Shown here piece after piece: positions 31,317 to 40,427 of a stretch of 64,000 nucleotides of DNA. The notes under the pieces are model-generated. The model saw only the letters and a program-made list of their open reading frames with translations. It did no database searches and was not told the DNA's origin. Both the position numbers and the translations under genes were made by a program. Numbering within the stretch: position 1 is the stretch's first letter; every line of letters starts with the position of its first letter. This DNA comes from Vibrio maritimus (GTDB lineage: Bacteria; Pseudomonadota; Gammaproteobacteria; Enterobacterales; Vibrionaceae). The stretch is taken from contig JYJJ01000002.1 of the NCBI GenBank assembly GCA_003263775.1, forward strand, positions 62,001 to 126,000, given 5' to 3'.

Positions 31317-32279
31317 ATGGCCGCTAAAAAGATTGTGTTCTTAGACCGAGACACGATTCCAGCTCACATTCATATTCCCACCCCTGCTTTTGACCACCAA
31401 TGGGTCAATTACGCCAAAACTGAGCCTCATGAGGTGATACAGCGAATAGCTGACGCCGATATCGTGGTGAGTAATAAAGTGTTTTTAGGATCGGAAGTGC
31501 TGAGTAACGCAGCCAAACTTGAGCATATCGCCGTTGCTGCAACGGGTGTCAACAATGTGGATTTGGACTACTGCCAGCAGCGCGGTATTCGAGTCACCAA
31601 TATTCAAGGGTATGCGACCCAATCCGTCCCTGAACACATCATTGGATTGCTGTTTGCCTTAAAACGTAACCTTTTGGCCTATCATAGTGATATTGCTGCG
31701 GGTGAGTGGCCGCGACAAAACAAGTTCTGTTTCTTTACTCATCCAATTCAAGATATGGCGGGCTCGACACTCGGTATCATTGGCAGTGGCGCGCTTGGGC
31801 AGGCTACGGCCACATTGGCACGTACCATTGGCATTAAAGTGCAGTTTGCTGAGCGTAAAGGTGCTGCCCAGTGCCGCTCAGGCTATGTCGCGTTTGATAA
31901 GTGCCTAGCCAGTAGTGATGCGATTGCATTGCTGTGTCCACTTACTGATGAGACTCGTGATCTGATTGATGCTGATGCGCTTTATAAAATGAAGTCGACA
32001 GCTGTGCTTATTAATACTGGACGTGGTGGCTTGGTTGATGAGACTGCGCTTGTCACCGCGCTAAAAGCGGGAGAGATTGCGGGTGCTGGCGTGGATGTTT
32101 TTACCGAAGAGCCTGCTCCTATGGACAACCCGTTAATCGCCAATCATCAATTGCCTAATTTAATACTGACGCCACATGTGGCGTGGGGCAGTGACTCGTC
32201 GATAACCAAGTTGTGCCAGATATTGGTCAGTAACCTTGAAGCTGCGATTGACGGTGTTGACCAGAACCGAGTGATATAG
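31317..32279 (+). CDS. D-2-hydroxyacid dehydrogenase (glycerate/hydroxypyruvate dehydrogenase-like)
   Basis: NAD-dependent oxidoreductase of the D-isomer-specific family, about 320 residues. The Rossmann fingerprint GIIGSGALGQAT, the substrate Arg in LINTGRGGLVDE, the Glu in TEEPAPMDNPL and the catalytic His in LTPHVAWGS are all present. Start ATG 31317 follows AAGGAGA at 5 bases; a GTG at 31296 is less likely. The exact substrate cannot be told from sequence; hydroxypyruvate or glyoxylate is the best guess from the HprA-like spacing. Confidence 0.87.
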   Translation: MAAKKIVFLDRDTIPAHIHIPTPAFDHQWVNYAKTEPHEVIQRIADADIVVSNKVFLGSEVLSNAAKLEHIAVAATGVNNVDLDYCQQRGIRVTNIQGYATQSVPEHIIGLLFALKRNLLAYHSDIAAGEWPRQNKFCFFTHPIQDMAGSTLGIIGSGALGQATATLARTIGIKVQFAERKGAAQCRSGYVAFDKCLASSDAIALLCPLTDETRDLIDADALYKMKSTAVLINTGRGGLVDETALVTALKAGEIAGAGVDVFTEEPAPMDNPLIANHQLPNLILTPHVAWGSDSSITKLCQILVSNLEAAIDGVDQNRVI

Positions 32280-32311
32280 CGAGGCACAGTTTAGAGCTGG
32301 CACAAACAAGA

Positions 32312-32336
32312 AGTCCCACACGCAGTGGGACTTTTT
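32312..32336. terminator. Terminator between the convergent dehydrogenase and usp genes
   Basis: AGTCCCAC, loop ACGCA, GTGGGACT, then TTTT. Perfect 8-base stem; it serves the plus-strand gene. Confidence 0.85.
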
Positions 32337-32365
32337 AGTAGACATTCGGTTAGCTTGTCTGTGGC

Positions 32366-32806
32366 TTAGCTTGCCTGTGGTTTTACGACTAGCACATTAA
32401 TTGGCGAGTTTTGTACTACTTTGCTTGCCACTGAGCCAAGGACAACCTTATCAATCTTCGAGCGCTTATGGCTCGGCATGACGATAAGGTCGGCACCAAG
32501 GCGCTCGGCAAAATCTAGGATAGTCGCGTAAGGCTTTCCTTCAGTGACGTGCACCTTGTAGACTACATCATCAGAAATATGCTGGTCAGCGAACGCTTTC
32601 AATTGCGCTTTCACATCATTTTTCATCTGTGCTGCGGCATCTTTGGGGAAGTAGCTTGCGACCATAGACATGTGAATGCCAGGCAGAACATTCAGTAAAT
32701 GCACTTCAGCATTGGAGTGTTTGGCGTGCCAAACTGCGATTTCTACGGCTTTGTCTGAAAAGCCTTTGTCATTCAGATCGACAGGAACAAGGATTTGCTT
32801 GTACAT
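32366..32806 (-). CDS. UspF-like universal stress protein next to TRAP transporter
   Basis: 146-residue UspA-fold protein starting MYKQILVPVDLND. The C-terminal motif reads IVMPSHKRSKIDKVVLGSVA, like the UspF/UspG form (SHRP...LLGSNA) rather than the GxxG form of UspA. Start ATG 32806 is preceded by AGAGAAA; a longer frame to 32920 gives a poor N-terminus. It lies downstream of the TRAP permease on the same strand, the arrangement seen for TeaD, a Usp that modulates the ectoine TRAP transporter in Halomonas. A role in tuning the transporter is inference. Confidence 0.87.
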   Translation of the reverse strand: MYKQILVPVDLNDKGFSDKAVEIAVWHAKHSNAEVHLLNVLPGIHMSMVASYFPKDAAAQMKNDVKAQLKAFADQHISDDVVYKVHVTEGKPYATILDFAERLGADLIVMPSHKRSKIDKVVLGSVASKVVQNSPINVLVVKPQAS

Positions 32807-32925
32807 GTTATTTCTCTTTTTGGTTCCTACCCTACTAGCATAGGGTAAAGCATAAGCTTGGCTAGTATTATCCGTTCCGTTTAAAGGTAGAAGCTCCAAG
32901 CATTCAAACTTGGAGCCCAACTTAC

Positions 32926-35505
32926 CTATGCGCTCAGGTTTTCACGACGAGCACGACGCTTTTGATTCATCGCCATGGCAATAAGCAAAAGCAGGGCAGG
33001 TACAAATACCCACTCCTTCATTGGTCTATCCGCGTCCTGCACGATAGACTTGATTTCCCAGTCAAAGTCTAGACCGGATGCCTCAGCCGGGCTACCGAAC
33101 TCAACCATATCGACAATCATTTTGCCGTCAGTCTCGTTGAGCATTAGACCCATAGATGCAATGCGATCGTCAGCACTTACCGCGTCATCCTCAAATGGCA
33201 GGCGTACCGTCTTCTCGACGTATTTACCTTCCAGAGTTTCACCGGCGACTCTCAACTCAAGCGATTGTCCAACATTTAGGTTTTCAGTAATTTGAGCTAT
33301 CTCAACACCAGGTGAAAGAACCTTCGCTGGATAGATCATGTCCCACCAGAAACCCGGCCTGAAGAAGGTGAAGGTGAGTGCTAGAAGCAGTACAGTTTCC
33401 CACCATTTGTTTTTAGTGAACCACCATCCTTGTGTTGCTGCAGAGAAGATAAGCATCGCTATGACCGCAGAAATTACCGTCAGTGCCAAGTGCCACCAAG
33501 AATCAATGCCCATCATCAATAGCTGTGTATTGAAGATAAACATAAACGGCAGAATGGCGGTACGAATATCGTAGGTAAAACCTTGAATACCGGTACGGAT
33601 AGGATCTGATTTAGCGATCGCAGCAGCCGCAAAGGCAGCAAGACCTACTGGAGGGGTATCATCAGCAAGAATACCGAAATAGAACACGAACAAGTGAACT
33701 GCAATCAGTGGAATGATCAGGCCGTGCGCTGCACCAAGCGTTACAATTACCGGTGCCATTAGTGTTGATACCACGATGTAGTTTGCCGTTGTCGGCAGAC
33801 CCATACCTAGGATAAGCGAGATAACCGCAGTAAACAGCAGCATTAAGATGATGTTACCGCCAGAGATAAACTCGACGAAGTCGGTCATCACAAGGCCAAT
33901 ACCAGTTAGGGTTACCACACCCACTACGGTACCAGCAGCCGCTGTCGCCACGCCGATGCCAATCATGTTTCGAGCACCAGATACGAGACTTTCTGCTAGG
34001 TCAACGAAGCCTGCTTTAAGCTCTTCGGTAACATCATTGGTTTTTGCCATCAAAGCAATCAAAGGACGCTGAGTGATCAGAATGAAGATCATAAACACCG
34101 TTGCCCAGAATGCGGACAGACCTGGTGAGAAACGCTCTACCGTCAAACACCAAACCAGAACCACGATTGGCAACAAGAAGTGCAAGCCAGATTTAATGGT
34201 TGGGCCTGGATCTGGAACTTCATTTAGCTCTGCATCAATCTCAATACCGCCTTCTTTGGCGTATTTAGCAGAAATGCGTAACAAGCCGACATAAGAGAGC
34301 AGCAAGGCGACACCTACGATAGGCGTTGCTGCATCACCAAACACATCTTTGGTCCAGCCAATACCGTAGTAGACCACGGCGCTGATGACACATAGACCCA
34401 AAATAGTGCCGGTAAACGACAGCAGGCTTTGTACCAGTGTTGGGTTGTGACGACGAGGAAGTCCTGTCATACCAGCCTTACAGGCTTCTAGGTGCACGAT
34501 GTAAATAAGGGCGATATAAGAAATTAGAGCGGGCAGAAGTGCAGCTTTGATCACCTCAACGTAAGAGATGCCGACGTACTCCACCATCAAGAACGCAGCT
34601 GCACCCATGATTGGTGGGGTGAGCTGTCCATTGGTGGACGCGGCCACTTCGACTGCGCCAGCTTTAGTGCCCGGAAAACCAACACGCTTCATCAGCGGAA
34701 TAGTGAAGGTACCGGTAGTCACTACGTTGGCAATTGATGAACCTGACACTAGGCCAGATAAACCAGATGCCACTACTGCTGCTTTCGCAGGACCGCCGCG
34801 CATGTGGCCAAGTAGTGAGAACGCAACTTTTATGAAGTACGCGCCTGCGCCGGCACGCTCAAGCATGGCGCCGAATAGTACGAACAGGAATACGAACGAG
34901 GTTGATACACCAAGTGCAACACCAAATACACCCTCAGTGGTCAGCCATAGGTGTGACATTGCTTTATTTAAGCTCGCACCTTTATGCGCGATGACGTCCG
35001 GCATGTATGGGCCGCCAAAGGTATACAGTAAGAATACCGCAGCAACCACCATTAGTGGTGGACCAAGAGCTCGGCGAGTTGCTTCTAATAGCAACACCAT
35101 ACCCGTGACCGCAGCGACGATATCCATCGTTGTCGGTGCACCAGAGCGCCCAGCAAGCTGGGTATAAAACAAATAGATGTAAGCGGCAGAAAAACTGCCC
35201 GCAAGCGCCAAAATCCAGTCAATGGCAGGAATTCGGTCACGAGGCGAATTCTTCATTGCAGGGTAGGCGGTAAACGCTAGAAAAATAGCGAAGGTTAGGT
35301 GAATAGAACGCGCTTCAGTGTCGTTCAGTACGCCAAAGTTAAATATAAATGGCAGTGGTGAAGCGTACCAAAGTTGAAACAGTGACCAACAAAGTGGCAC
35401 GAACCAAAGAATTTTGGATGGGATCCCCTTAGGGCTGCGTGCGCCTGTGTCGGCCTGTGCGACCATGTCTTGCACATCTTGCGACGGTTGTGTTGTCTGC
35501 GTCAT
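32926..35505 (-). CDS. TAXI-type TRAP transporter permease, fused 4TM/12TM subunits with C-terminal extension
   Basis: 859-residue inner-membrane protein combining the small DctQ-like and large DctM-like permease parts in one chain. Many hydrophobic helices are visible, with the conserved segments GLVSGSSIANVVTTGTFTIP and LILGMGLPTTANYIVVSTLMAP. After the helices, about residues 730-835 form a soluble stretch (GMVEFGSPAEASGLDFDWEI is its most recognisable part, PDZ-like) followed by a last helix and a basic tail; this fits the DUF3394 extension known on Vibrio TRAP fusions. It takes substrate from the TAXI protein encoded upstream and uses an ion gradient. Substrate unknown; C4-dicarboxylates, glutamate or similar are usual for TAXI systems. 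Confidence 0.9.
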   Translation of the reverse strand: MTQTTQPSQDVQDMVAQADTGARSPKGIPSKILWFVPLCWSLFQLWYASPLPFIFNFGVLNDTEARSIHLTFAIFLAFTAYPAMKNSPRDRIPAIDWILALAGSFSAAYIYLFYTQLAGRSGAPTTMDIVAAVTGMVLLLEATRRALGPPLMVVAAVFLLYTFGGPYMPDVIAHKGASLNKAMSHLWLTTEGVFGVALGVSTSFVFLFVLFGAMLERAGAGAYFIKVAFSLLGHMRGGPAKAAVVASGLSGLVSGSSIANVVTTGTFTIPLMKRVGFPGTKAGAVEVAASTNGQLTPPIMGAAAFLMVEYVGISYVEVIKAALLPALISYIALIYIVHLEACKAGMTGLPRRHNPTLVQSLLSFTGTILGLCVISAVVYYGIGWTKDVFGDAATPIVGVALLLSYVGLLRISAKYAKEGGIEIDAELNEVPDPGPTIKSGLHFLLPIVVLVWCLTVERFSPGLSAFWATVFMIFILITQRPLIALMAKTNDVTEELKAGFVDLAESLVSGARNMIGIGVATAAAGTVVGVVTLTGIGLVMTDFVEFISGGNIILMLLFTAVISLILGMGLPTTANYIVVSTLMAPVIVTLGAAHGLIIPLIAVHLFVFYFGILADDTPPVGLAAFAAAAIAKSDPIRTGIQGFTYDIRTAILPFMFIFNTQLLMMGIDSWWHLALTVISAVIAMLIFSAATQGWWFTKNKWWETVLLLALTFTFFRPGFWWDMIYPAKVLSPGVEIAQITENLNVGQSLELRVAGETLEGKYVEKTVRLPFEDDAVSADDRIASMGLMLNETDGKMIVDMVEFGSPAEASGLDFDWEIKSIVQDADRPMKEWVFVPALLLLIAMAMNQKRRARRENLSA

Positions 35506-35731
35506 GTACGTTGTCCTTTATTATTTTTGGATTCGTGACGTTTAAGCCAAAGGCTAATTAAAAAGGCACGAACCTATTTCGCATTTAACATTGTAGTCAA
35601 TGGATGCAAACGTGTAGCAGTTGTTGTGTTTTGGGCTCTTAATGACGGGCTTGGAAAGAGAGCCCAAATAGCCACACCAGTTGGATGCACTGGTGTTGAT
35701 TGTTTTGAGTGTTACTCATAATAGAAAAGCT

Positions 35732-35756
35732 GTAGGGGAAGCGATGCCTCCCCTAC
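35732..35756 (-). terminator. Intercistronic hairpin between TAXI protein and TRAP permease
   Basis: GTAGGGG, 11-base loop, CCCCTAC, followed on the minus strand by AGCTTTTCT. A partial terminator here would let the binding protein be made in excess over the permease, a common arrangement. Confidence 0.55.
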
Positions 35757-35765
35757 GAAGTGGTC

Positions 35766-36734
35766 TTATTTTAGTAGACCGACTTCTTTGTAGTACTTCT
35801 CAGCACCTGGGTGAAGCGGGATAGATAGACCTGCTTTCACCATGTCTTCTTTCTTCAGGTTAGCGAACGCTGGGTGAAGACGTTTGAACGTATCGAAGTT
35901 TTCAAACACAGCCTTAGCAACGTTGTAAGCTGTTTCATCAGAAACGTCTGACGTGGTTACCATGGTAGCAGCAACACCGAAGCTGTTTACGTCACCCTCA
36001 GTGCCACGGTACATACCTGCTGGAACAGTGCTGTAAGCGTAGTAAGGGTTTGCCGAAACGATTTCATCGATTTTTTCGCCAGTCGCAGAGATTAGCTTAG
36101 CTTCACAAGATGTTGTTGCTTCTTTGATTGATCCGTTTGGATGGCCCACAACGTAAACGAACGCGTCGATTTTGTTGTCACAAAGAGCTTGTGAACGCTC
36201 AGAACCTTTTAGTTCAGAAGCCAGTTTGAAGTCATCGTTAGTCCAGCCCATTGCGTCCATGACTACGCCCATTGTTGCGCGGTCACCAGAGCCTGGGTTA
36301 CCGATATTCACACGTTTGCCTTTAAGGTCAGTGACGTTGTTGATACCAGCATCAGAACGAGCGATGATGTTGAATGGTTCGGTGTGCAAAGAGAACATCG
36401 CACGAAGCTTTTTGTAAGGGCCTTGCTCTTCAAATTTGCTTGTGCCGTTGTAGCCGTGATATTGCCAGTCAGATTGAACGATACCGAAATCTAACTCACC
36501 AGCACGGATAGTGTTGACATTGTAGATAGAACCACCAGTGGACTCTACTGAACAACGGATGTTGTGTTCCTTACGGCCTTTATTCACAAGCTTACAGATT
36601 GCGCCGCCAGTAGGGTAGTAAACACCCGTCACCGAACCTGTACCGATTGTGATGAACTCTTGAGCATTAACAGCGCCAGCGCCCATAACAGCTGCGGCAA
36701 TAGCACCGATTTTAACAAGTTTCTTAAATGCCAT
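35766..36734 (-). CDS. TAXI family TRAP transporter solute-binding protein
   Basis: 322-residue periplasmic binding protein. The signal peptide is MAFKKLVKIGAIAAAVM to about VNA, then FITIGTGSVTGVYYPTGGAICKLVN, the hallmark start of the TAXI (TRAP-associated extracytoplasmic immunogenic) family. Start ATG 36734 has AAGGGAAA upstream; a start at 36755 would add residues before the signal. It delivers solute to the fused permease encoded 260 bases downstream. Confidence 0.93.
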   Translation of the reverse strand: MAFKKLVKIGAIAAAVMGAGAVNAQEFITIGTGSVTGVYYPTGGAICKLVNKGRKEHNIRCSVESTGGSIYNVNTIRAGELDFGIVQSDWQYHGYNGTSKFEEQGPYKKLRAMFSLHTEPFNIIARSDAGINNVTDLKGKRVNIGNPGSGDRATMGVVMDAMGWTNDDFKLASELKGSERSQALCDNKIDAFVYVVGHPNGSIKEATTSCEAKLISATGEKIDEIVSANPYYAYSTVPAGMYRGTEGDVNSFGVAATMVTTSDVSDETAYNVAKAVFENFDTFKRLHPAFANLKKEDMVKAGLSIPLHPGAEKYYKEVGLLK

Positions 36735-37004
36735 GAATTTCCCTTCCTTATTCATTATTAGCCCTGAATAACTATAGTTGTCTTCAGAGGTTTCCTATGT
36801 GGAAACGGCATCTTTTTCAATCCATATGTTGAAAAAGTGGCGCAATCATACCAAATAATTTGGAAGAAAATTACTGGATTGTTAATAGATATAGGGGATT
36901 TGTCTGTGCTAGAAATAGAAAGATGTGATGTATTTTTGGAATATAAGTCAAATAAAACAAATAATTAAAGTCAATTGGAAGGCTGGGGTTTGATTTTTTC
37001 AAGA

Positions 37005-37020
37005 TGTGATGAGTGTCACG
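37005..37020. promoter_or_regulatory. CRP-like binding site
   Basis: TGTGA-TGAGTG-TCACG matches the CRP consensus TGTGA-N6-TCACA at 9 of 10 defined bases. It is about 270 bases upstream of the TAXI start and partly overlaps the hairpin after argR, so its role is uncertain. Confidence 0.4.
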
Positions 37021-37040
37021 GAACGGATTGCTCCGTGACA
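37014..37040 (-). terminator. Hairpin downstream of argR
   Basis: TGTCACGGA, 9-base loop, TCCGTGACA. Perfect 9-base stem 29 bases past the argR stop, but with no T run on the minus strand; a weak terminator or 3' stabiliser. Confidence 0.5.
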
Positions 37041-37068
37041 GAATGTTCTGAATGTTAACGTTTAAAAC

Positions 37069-37539
37069 TTAGCCAGCGTATTCGAACAAATCACAAACAG
37101 AATCAAACAGCTGTTTGGTAGAAACGGTCAGCGTTGGAGTAATAAAGATTGTGTCGTCGCCTGCAACAACGCCTAAGATACCTTCAGCCTTGCCGAGTGA
37201 GTCGAGCAGTCGAGCGATAAGCTGTGCAGCACCAGGACCAGTATGAATGACGACTAACGCGTTGTTATGGTCAATATCGAGTACCAATTCACGCAGTGAA
37301 CTCGACACAGTAGGTACGCCAAGTTCAGCCGGTAAACAGTACACCATTTCCATTTTGGCGTTGCGGGTTCTCACTGCGCCAAACTTAGTCAACATACGCG
37401 ACACTTTTGATTGGTTAATATTTTCAAACCCTTCGTGTTTTAACGCGTCGACAATCTCACCTTGAGAGCCAAATCGCTCTTCTTTTAACAACGCTTTAAA
37501 CGCGCGAACCAGATTATCTTGTTTGTCATTATTGCGCAT
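37069..37539 (-). CDS. argR: Arginine repressor ArgR
   Basis: 156-residue hexameric repressor of arginine genes. The N-terminal winged-helix ([35 protein letters not shown]) and the C-terminal oligomerisation and arginine-binding domain ([32 protein letters not shown]) are complete. It is divergent from mdh, as in E. coli and other gammaproteobacteria. Confidence 0.96.
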   Translation of the reverse strand: MRNNDKQDNLVRAFKALLKEERFGSQGEIVDALKHEGFENINQSKVSRMLTKFGAVRTRNAKMEMVYCLPAELGVPTVSSSLRELVLDIDHNNALVVIHTGPGAAQLIARLLDSLGKAEGILGVVAGDDTIFITPTLTVSTKQLFDSVCDLFEYAG

Positions 37540-37877
37540 ATACGCCTCTTATTCTTCGTTCTACTCGCAGTGATCGCCGTATTGTGGCACAGAACCCGTA
37601 TCTTAACCAACTTATCCATGGTTTCTGCCGACAATATCACTTAAACCTATGTCACAAAAAAGCACCATAACCTCATAATTAACAAGGTAAAAGGTGGGTT
37701 TTAACGAGGGTGTTTACGTGCTAGTTTAGTGGCACGTTATTAGCGAGTTGCGTGACCTCGCAAAGCTGGGGTTAATTGATTGTAATCGATTAGTGAATGC
37801 TATAGCTTTTTACTAGCTGATGAAAAATTACCCTACAAGACTATTAATAAGAGATACCAATCTCAAGGAGAACTACC
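37540..37877. promoter_or_regulatory. argR/mdh divergent promoter region
   Basis: 338 bases. Visible are an inverted repeat ACGTGC-N10-GCACGT (37716-37737), a second GCGAG-N9-CTCGC (37743-37761), and AAGGAG before the mdh start. I found no convincing 18-base ARG box pair, though ArgR usually regulates itself. Confidence 0.4.
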
Positions 37878-38813
37878 ATGAAAGTAGCTGTTATTGGTGC
37901 CGCGGGTGGCATCGGTCAAGCCCTAGCTCTACTACTTAAGAACCGTCTTCCAGCAGGTTCTGATTTAGCCCTTTATGATATTGCCCCTGTTACACCTGGT
38001 GTAGCGGCTGACCTTAGCCACATCCCGACGCCAGTTTCTATCAAAGGTTATGCCGGTGAAGATCCAACTCCAGCGCTTGAAGGTGCCGATGTGGTACTTA
38101 TCTCGGCGGGTGTTGCACGTAAACCTGGTATGGATCGCTCTGATCTGTTCAATGTTAACGCTGGTATCGTGAAATCTTTGGCAGAAAGAATCGCGGTAGT
38201 TTGCCCGACAGCGTGTATTGGTATCATCACAAACCCAGTGAACACGACTGTGCCAATTGCAGCAGAAGTGCTTAAGAAAGCCGGTGTTTACGACAAACGC
38301 AAGCTGTTCGGTGTAACAACACTGGATGTGATTCGCTCAGAAACCTTCGTTGCTGACCTAAAAGCAAAAGATCCAGGCGATGTGCGTGTACCGGTTATCG
38401 GTGGCCACTCTGGTGTGACAATTCTTCCTCTTCTTTCTCAAGTAGAAGGTGTTGAGTTTACGGCTGAAGAAGTCGAAGCATTGACTAAGCGTATTCAAAA
38501 CGCTGGCACTGAAGTTGTAGAAGCAAAAGCTGGCGGTGGCTCTGCAACGCTATCTATGGGTCAAGCGGCGTGCCGATTTGGTCTAGCGTTAGTGAAAGGC
38601 CTACAAGGTGAAGAGAACGTCATCGAATGCGCGTACGTTGAAGGTGATGGTGAGCACGCTCCTTTCTTCGCACAGCCAGTTAAGTTAGGTAAAGATGGCG
38701 CAGAAGCTATCCTTAGCTACGGTGAGCTAAGTGATTACGAGAAAGCAGCTTTAGACGGCATGCTTGAAACGCTAAACAAAGATATCGAGATTGGTGTTGA
38801 GTTCGCGAAATAA
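37878..38813 (+). CDS. mdh: Malate dehydrogenase
   Basis: 311-residue NAD-dependent TCA cycle enzyme converting malate to oxaloacetate. Rossmann motif [13 protein letters not shown], substrate Arg segment [26 protein letters not shown], and the catalytic His in [14 protein letters not shown] are present. Length equals that of E. coli Mdh (312). Start ATG 37878 follows AAGGAG. Confidence 0.97.
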   Translation: MKVAVIGAAGGIGQALALLLKNRLPAGSDLALYDIAPVTPGVAADLSHIPTPVSIKGYAGEDPTPALEGADVVLISAGVARKPGMDRSDLFNVNAGIVKSLAERIAVVCPTACIGIITNPVNTTVPIAAEVLKKAGVYDKRKLFGVTTLDVIRSETFVADLKAKDPGDVRVPVIGGHSGVTILPLLSQVEGVEFTAEEVEALTKRIQNAGTEVVEAKAGGGSATLSMGQAACRFGLALVKGLQGEENVIECAYVEGDGEHAPFFAQPVKLGKDGAEAILSYGELSDYEKAALDGMLETLNKDIEIGVEFAK

Positions 38814-38848
38814 TCGCCAAGCCCTGCTAATTTAGCTTCTTTATATTC

Positions 38849-38876
38849 AAACCCAGTCTTTACTAGACTGGGTTTT
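38849..38876 (+). terminator. Terminator after mdh
   Basis: AAACCCAGTC, loop TTTACTA, GACTGGGTTT and more T. Perfect 10-base stem. Confidence 0.92.
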
Positions 38877-38929
38877 TTGATCTATCCCTAAAGGAACGCG
38901 TAAAAAACTTGGTGTGAATTGGGGGATGG

Positions 38930-39124
38930 ATGATGGAAATAGACAAAGTACGTAAAGGGATGTGGGTCGAGTCCCAGCACGGCGTGGGTCAGGTGCTAGT
39001 TATAGACAAAACGTCTAATTCTGTATTGGTCGAGCCACTTGGCAGTGATGTCCAGTGGGCGTTAGACGCTGACGAGATCCAAGAGGACCAACAGCTGCAC
39101 AATGGCTGCGAACAATACTATTAA
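38930..39124 (+). CDS. Small conserved hypothetical protein, 64 residues
   Basis: Not assigned to a family. Starts ATGATGGAA (38930 or 38933) after a GGGGGA ribosome site. The sequence is KVRKGMWVESQHGVGQVLVI, then SVLVEPLGSDVQWALDADEI: alternating strands with paired glycines look like a small SH3- or Tudor-like barrel, possibly nucleic-acid or protein binding. The mdh terminator lies just upstream, so it has its own promoter. It ends before the ispB terminator. Coding character (SD, hydrophobic pattern, no overlap) supports it being real. Confidence 0.65.
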   Translation: MMEIDKVRKGMWVESQHGVGQVLVIDKTSNSVLVEPLGSDVQWALDADEIQEDQQLHNGCEQYY

Positions 39125-39153
39125 GAGAGCGGCGAGCAAAGTTAAAGTAAAAA

Positions 39154-39177
39154 GGGGTAGCAACTCGAGCCGCTACC
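39154..39177 (-). terminator. Terminator after ispB
   Basis: On the minus strand, GGTAGC, 10-base loop, GCTACC followed by CCTTTTTACTTT. It lies 7 bases past the ispB stop and also follows the small plus-strand gene, where it is followed by TCTTTATT, so it may act both ways. Confidence 0.75.
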
Positions 39178-39183
39178 TCTTTA

Positions 39184-40155
39184 TTATGCGCTGCGTTTAA
39201 CGGCCATATAGGCCAGTGCGACCAACGCCTCTTTATATTCACTATCAGGAACCACAGAAAGCGCGTCAATCGCTTTATCTGCTTCTTTTAAGGCGATGTC
39301 TTCAGTGTATTTAAGCGAGCCTACACGTTCCATTGTCGCCATGATGGCATCGATTTTGTCTAGGCCGTTGCCTTTCTCAATCGCTTCACGAATCATTTCG
39401 CTCTCGTGTATTTCACCGTGCTGCATTGCGTGGATAAGCGGCAGTGTCGGTTTGCCTTCTGCAAGGTCGTCGCCAACGTTCTTACCCATGTCTTCACCAC
39501 TAGAGGTGTAGTCCATCACATCATCGATCAGTTGGAACGCAGTACCTAAATACTTGCCGTAGTTTTGTAGGGCAAGTTCTACTTCTGGTTCGGCATCATT
39601 GAGTATCGCGCCAACTTGCGTTGCGGCTTCAAATAGACGTGCGGTTTTAGAATAGATAACCTGCATATAGCTATCTTCACTCGTGTCAGGGTCGTTGCAA
39701 TTCATCAGTTGTTGAACTTCGCCTTCCGCAATGACATTCACTGCATCACTCATTAGTTCTAAAATGCGTAGCGAACCGAGTGCTGTCATCATTTGGAATG
39801 AGCGTGTATAGATGTAGTCACCCACCAATACACTTGCCGCATTACCGAATGCCGCGTTTGCGGTCGCTTTGCCGCGTCGCATGTCGGACTCATCAACCAC
39901 ATCATCGTGTAGTAGAGTGGCCGTGTGGATAAATTCTATAAAGGCAGCAGCTGTGGTGTGAGCATTCCCCTGATACCCCAGCGCTTTGGCGGATAGGATA
40001 GCAAGAAGCGGTCTTAATCGCTTTCCACCGCTGCTCACGATGTAAAAACCAAGCTGATTGATAAGGCTAACTTCAGAGTTTAATTGTGCTTGTATTGTTT
40101 CATTCACTTTTGCCATATCGTCGGCAGTCAGTGCTTGGATAGCTTTAAAATCCAT
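39184..40155 (-). CDS. ispB: Octaprenyl diphosphate synthase IspB
   Basis: 323-residue trans-prenyltransferase that makes the ubiquinone/menaquinone side chain from farnesyl and isopentenyl diphosphate. Both aspartate-rich motifs are clear: LLHDDVVDESDMRRGK and QLIDDVMDY; GGKRLRP binds the allylic diphosphate. Divergent from rplU, the conserved gammaproteobacterial order. Confidence 0.95.
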   Translation of the reverse strand: MDFKAIQALTADDMAKVNETIQAQLNSEVSLINQLGFYIVSSGGKRLRPLLAILSAKALGYQGNAHTTAAAFIEFIHTATLLHDDVVDESDMRRGKATANAAFGNAASVLVGDYIYTRSFQMMTALGSLRILELMSDAVNVIAEGEVQQLMNCNDPDTSEDSYMQVIYSKTARLFEAATQVGAILNDAEPEVELALQNYGKYLGTAFQLIDDVMDYTSSGEDMGKNVGDDLAEGKPTLPLIHAMQHGEIHESEMIREAIEKGNGLDKIDAIMATMERVGSLKYTEDIALKEADKAIDALSVVPDSEYKEALVALAYMAVKRSA

Positions 40156-40273
40156 TACGTACCCGGTTGAGCTTAGAGCCTATAAGGCTTAATCGTTGGT
40201 TATAATCTGTGAATAATACACTAAAAAACGTTGATTAATACATGGTGAAAGGGCATTATTGCGGCACTTTCGA

Positions 40274-40301
40274 TTGGCGATTAGTGTTTCGCCAATTTTT
40301 T
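40274..40301 (+). terminator. Orphan plus-strand terminator between ispB and rplU
   Basis: TTGGCGA, loop, TCGCCAA then six T. It points rightward but no plus-strand gene lies before it, since ispB runs the other way. A consensus TATAAT stands at 40201-40206. Possibly the 3' end of a short RNA of about 90 bases. Confidence 0.6.
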
Positions 40302-40312
40302 CAAAATATGGC

Positions 40313-40341
40313 TTGTCATAGGGTAATCATTCGCGTAGAAT
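40313..40341 (+). promoter_or_regulatory. Sigma-70 promoter for rplU-rpmA
   Basis: TTGTCA, 17-base spacer, TAGAAT. Good match with ideal spacing, 86 bases before rplU. Confidence 0.75.
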
Positions 40342-40427
40342 CTGCGCCCTATTGATGATTAGTTTAGCGCACACCCTATTTGTTGAAATAACAATCAAAA
40401 GGCTGTGCGGAAAAAGCGGAGTAAAAT

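Larger units (their letters stand above)
36735..37068. promoter_or_regulatory. Regulatory region upstream of the TAXI-TRAP genes
   Basis: 334 AT-rich bases between convergently spaced argR end and the TAXI gene start. Two inverted repeats stand next to each other: GTTTCC-TATGT-GGAAAC (36790-36806) and CTTTTTCAA-TCCATATG-TTGAAAAAG (36812-36837). A CRP-like site and the argR hairpin lie further upstream (separate entries). No small gene was seen. Confidence 0.5.

Noticed and set aside
34568..35167. 199-codon plus-strand frame inside the TRAP permease
   Set aside because: Antisense shadow of a membrane-protein gene; rich in Pro, Thr and Ser as expected from reversed hydrophobic codons.
37540..37877. 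ARG boxes for ArgR autoregulation
   Set aside because: No pair of matches to the 18-base consensus was found by eye; a matrix scan would decide.
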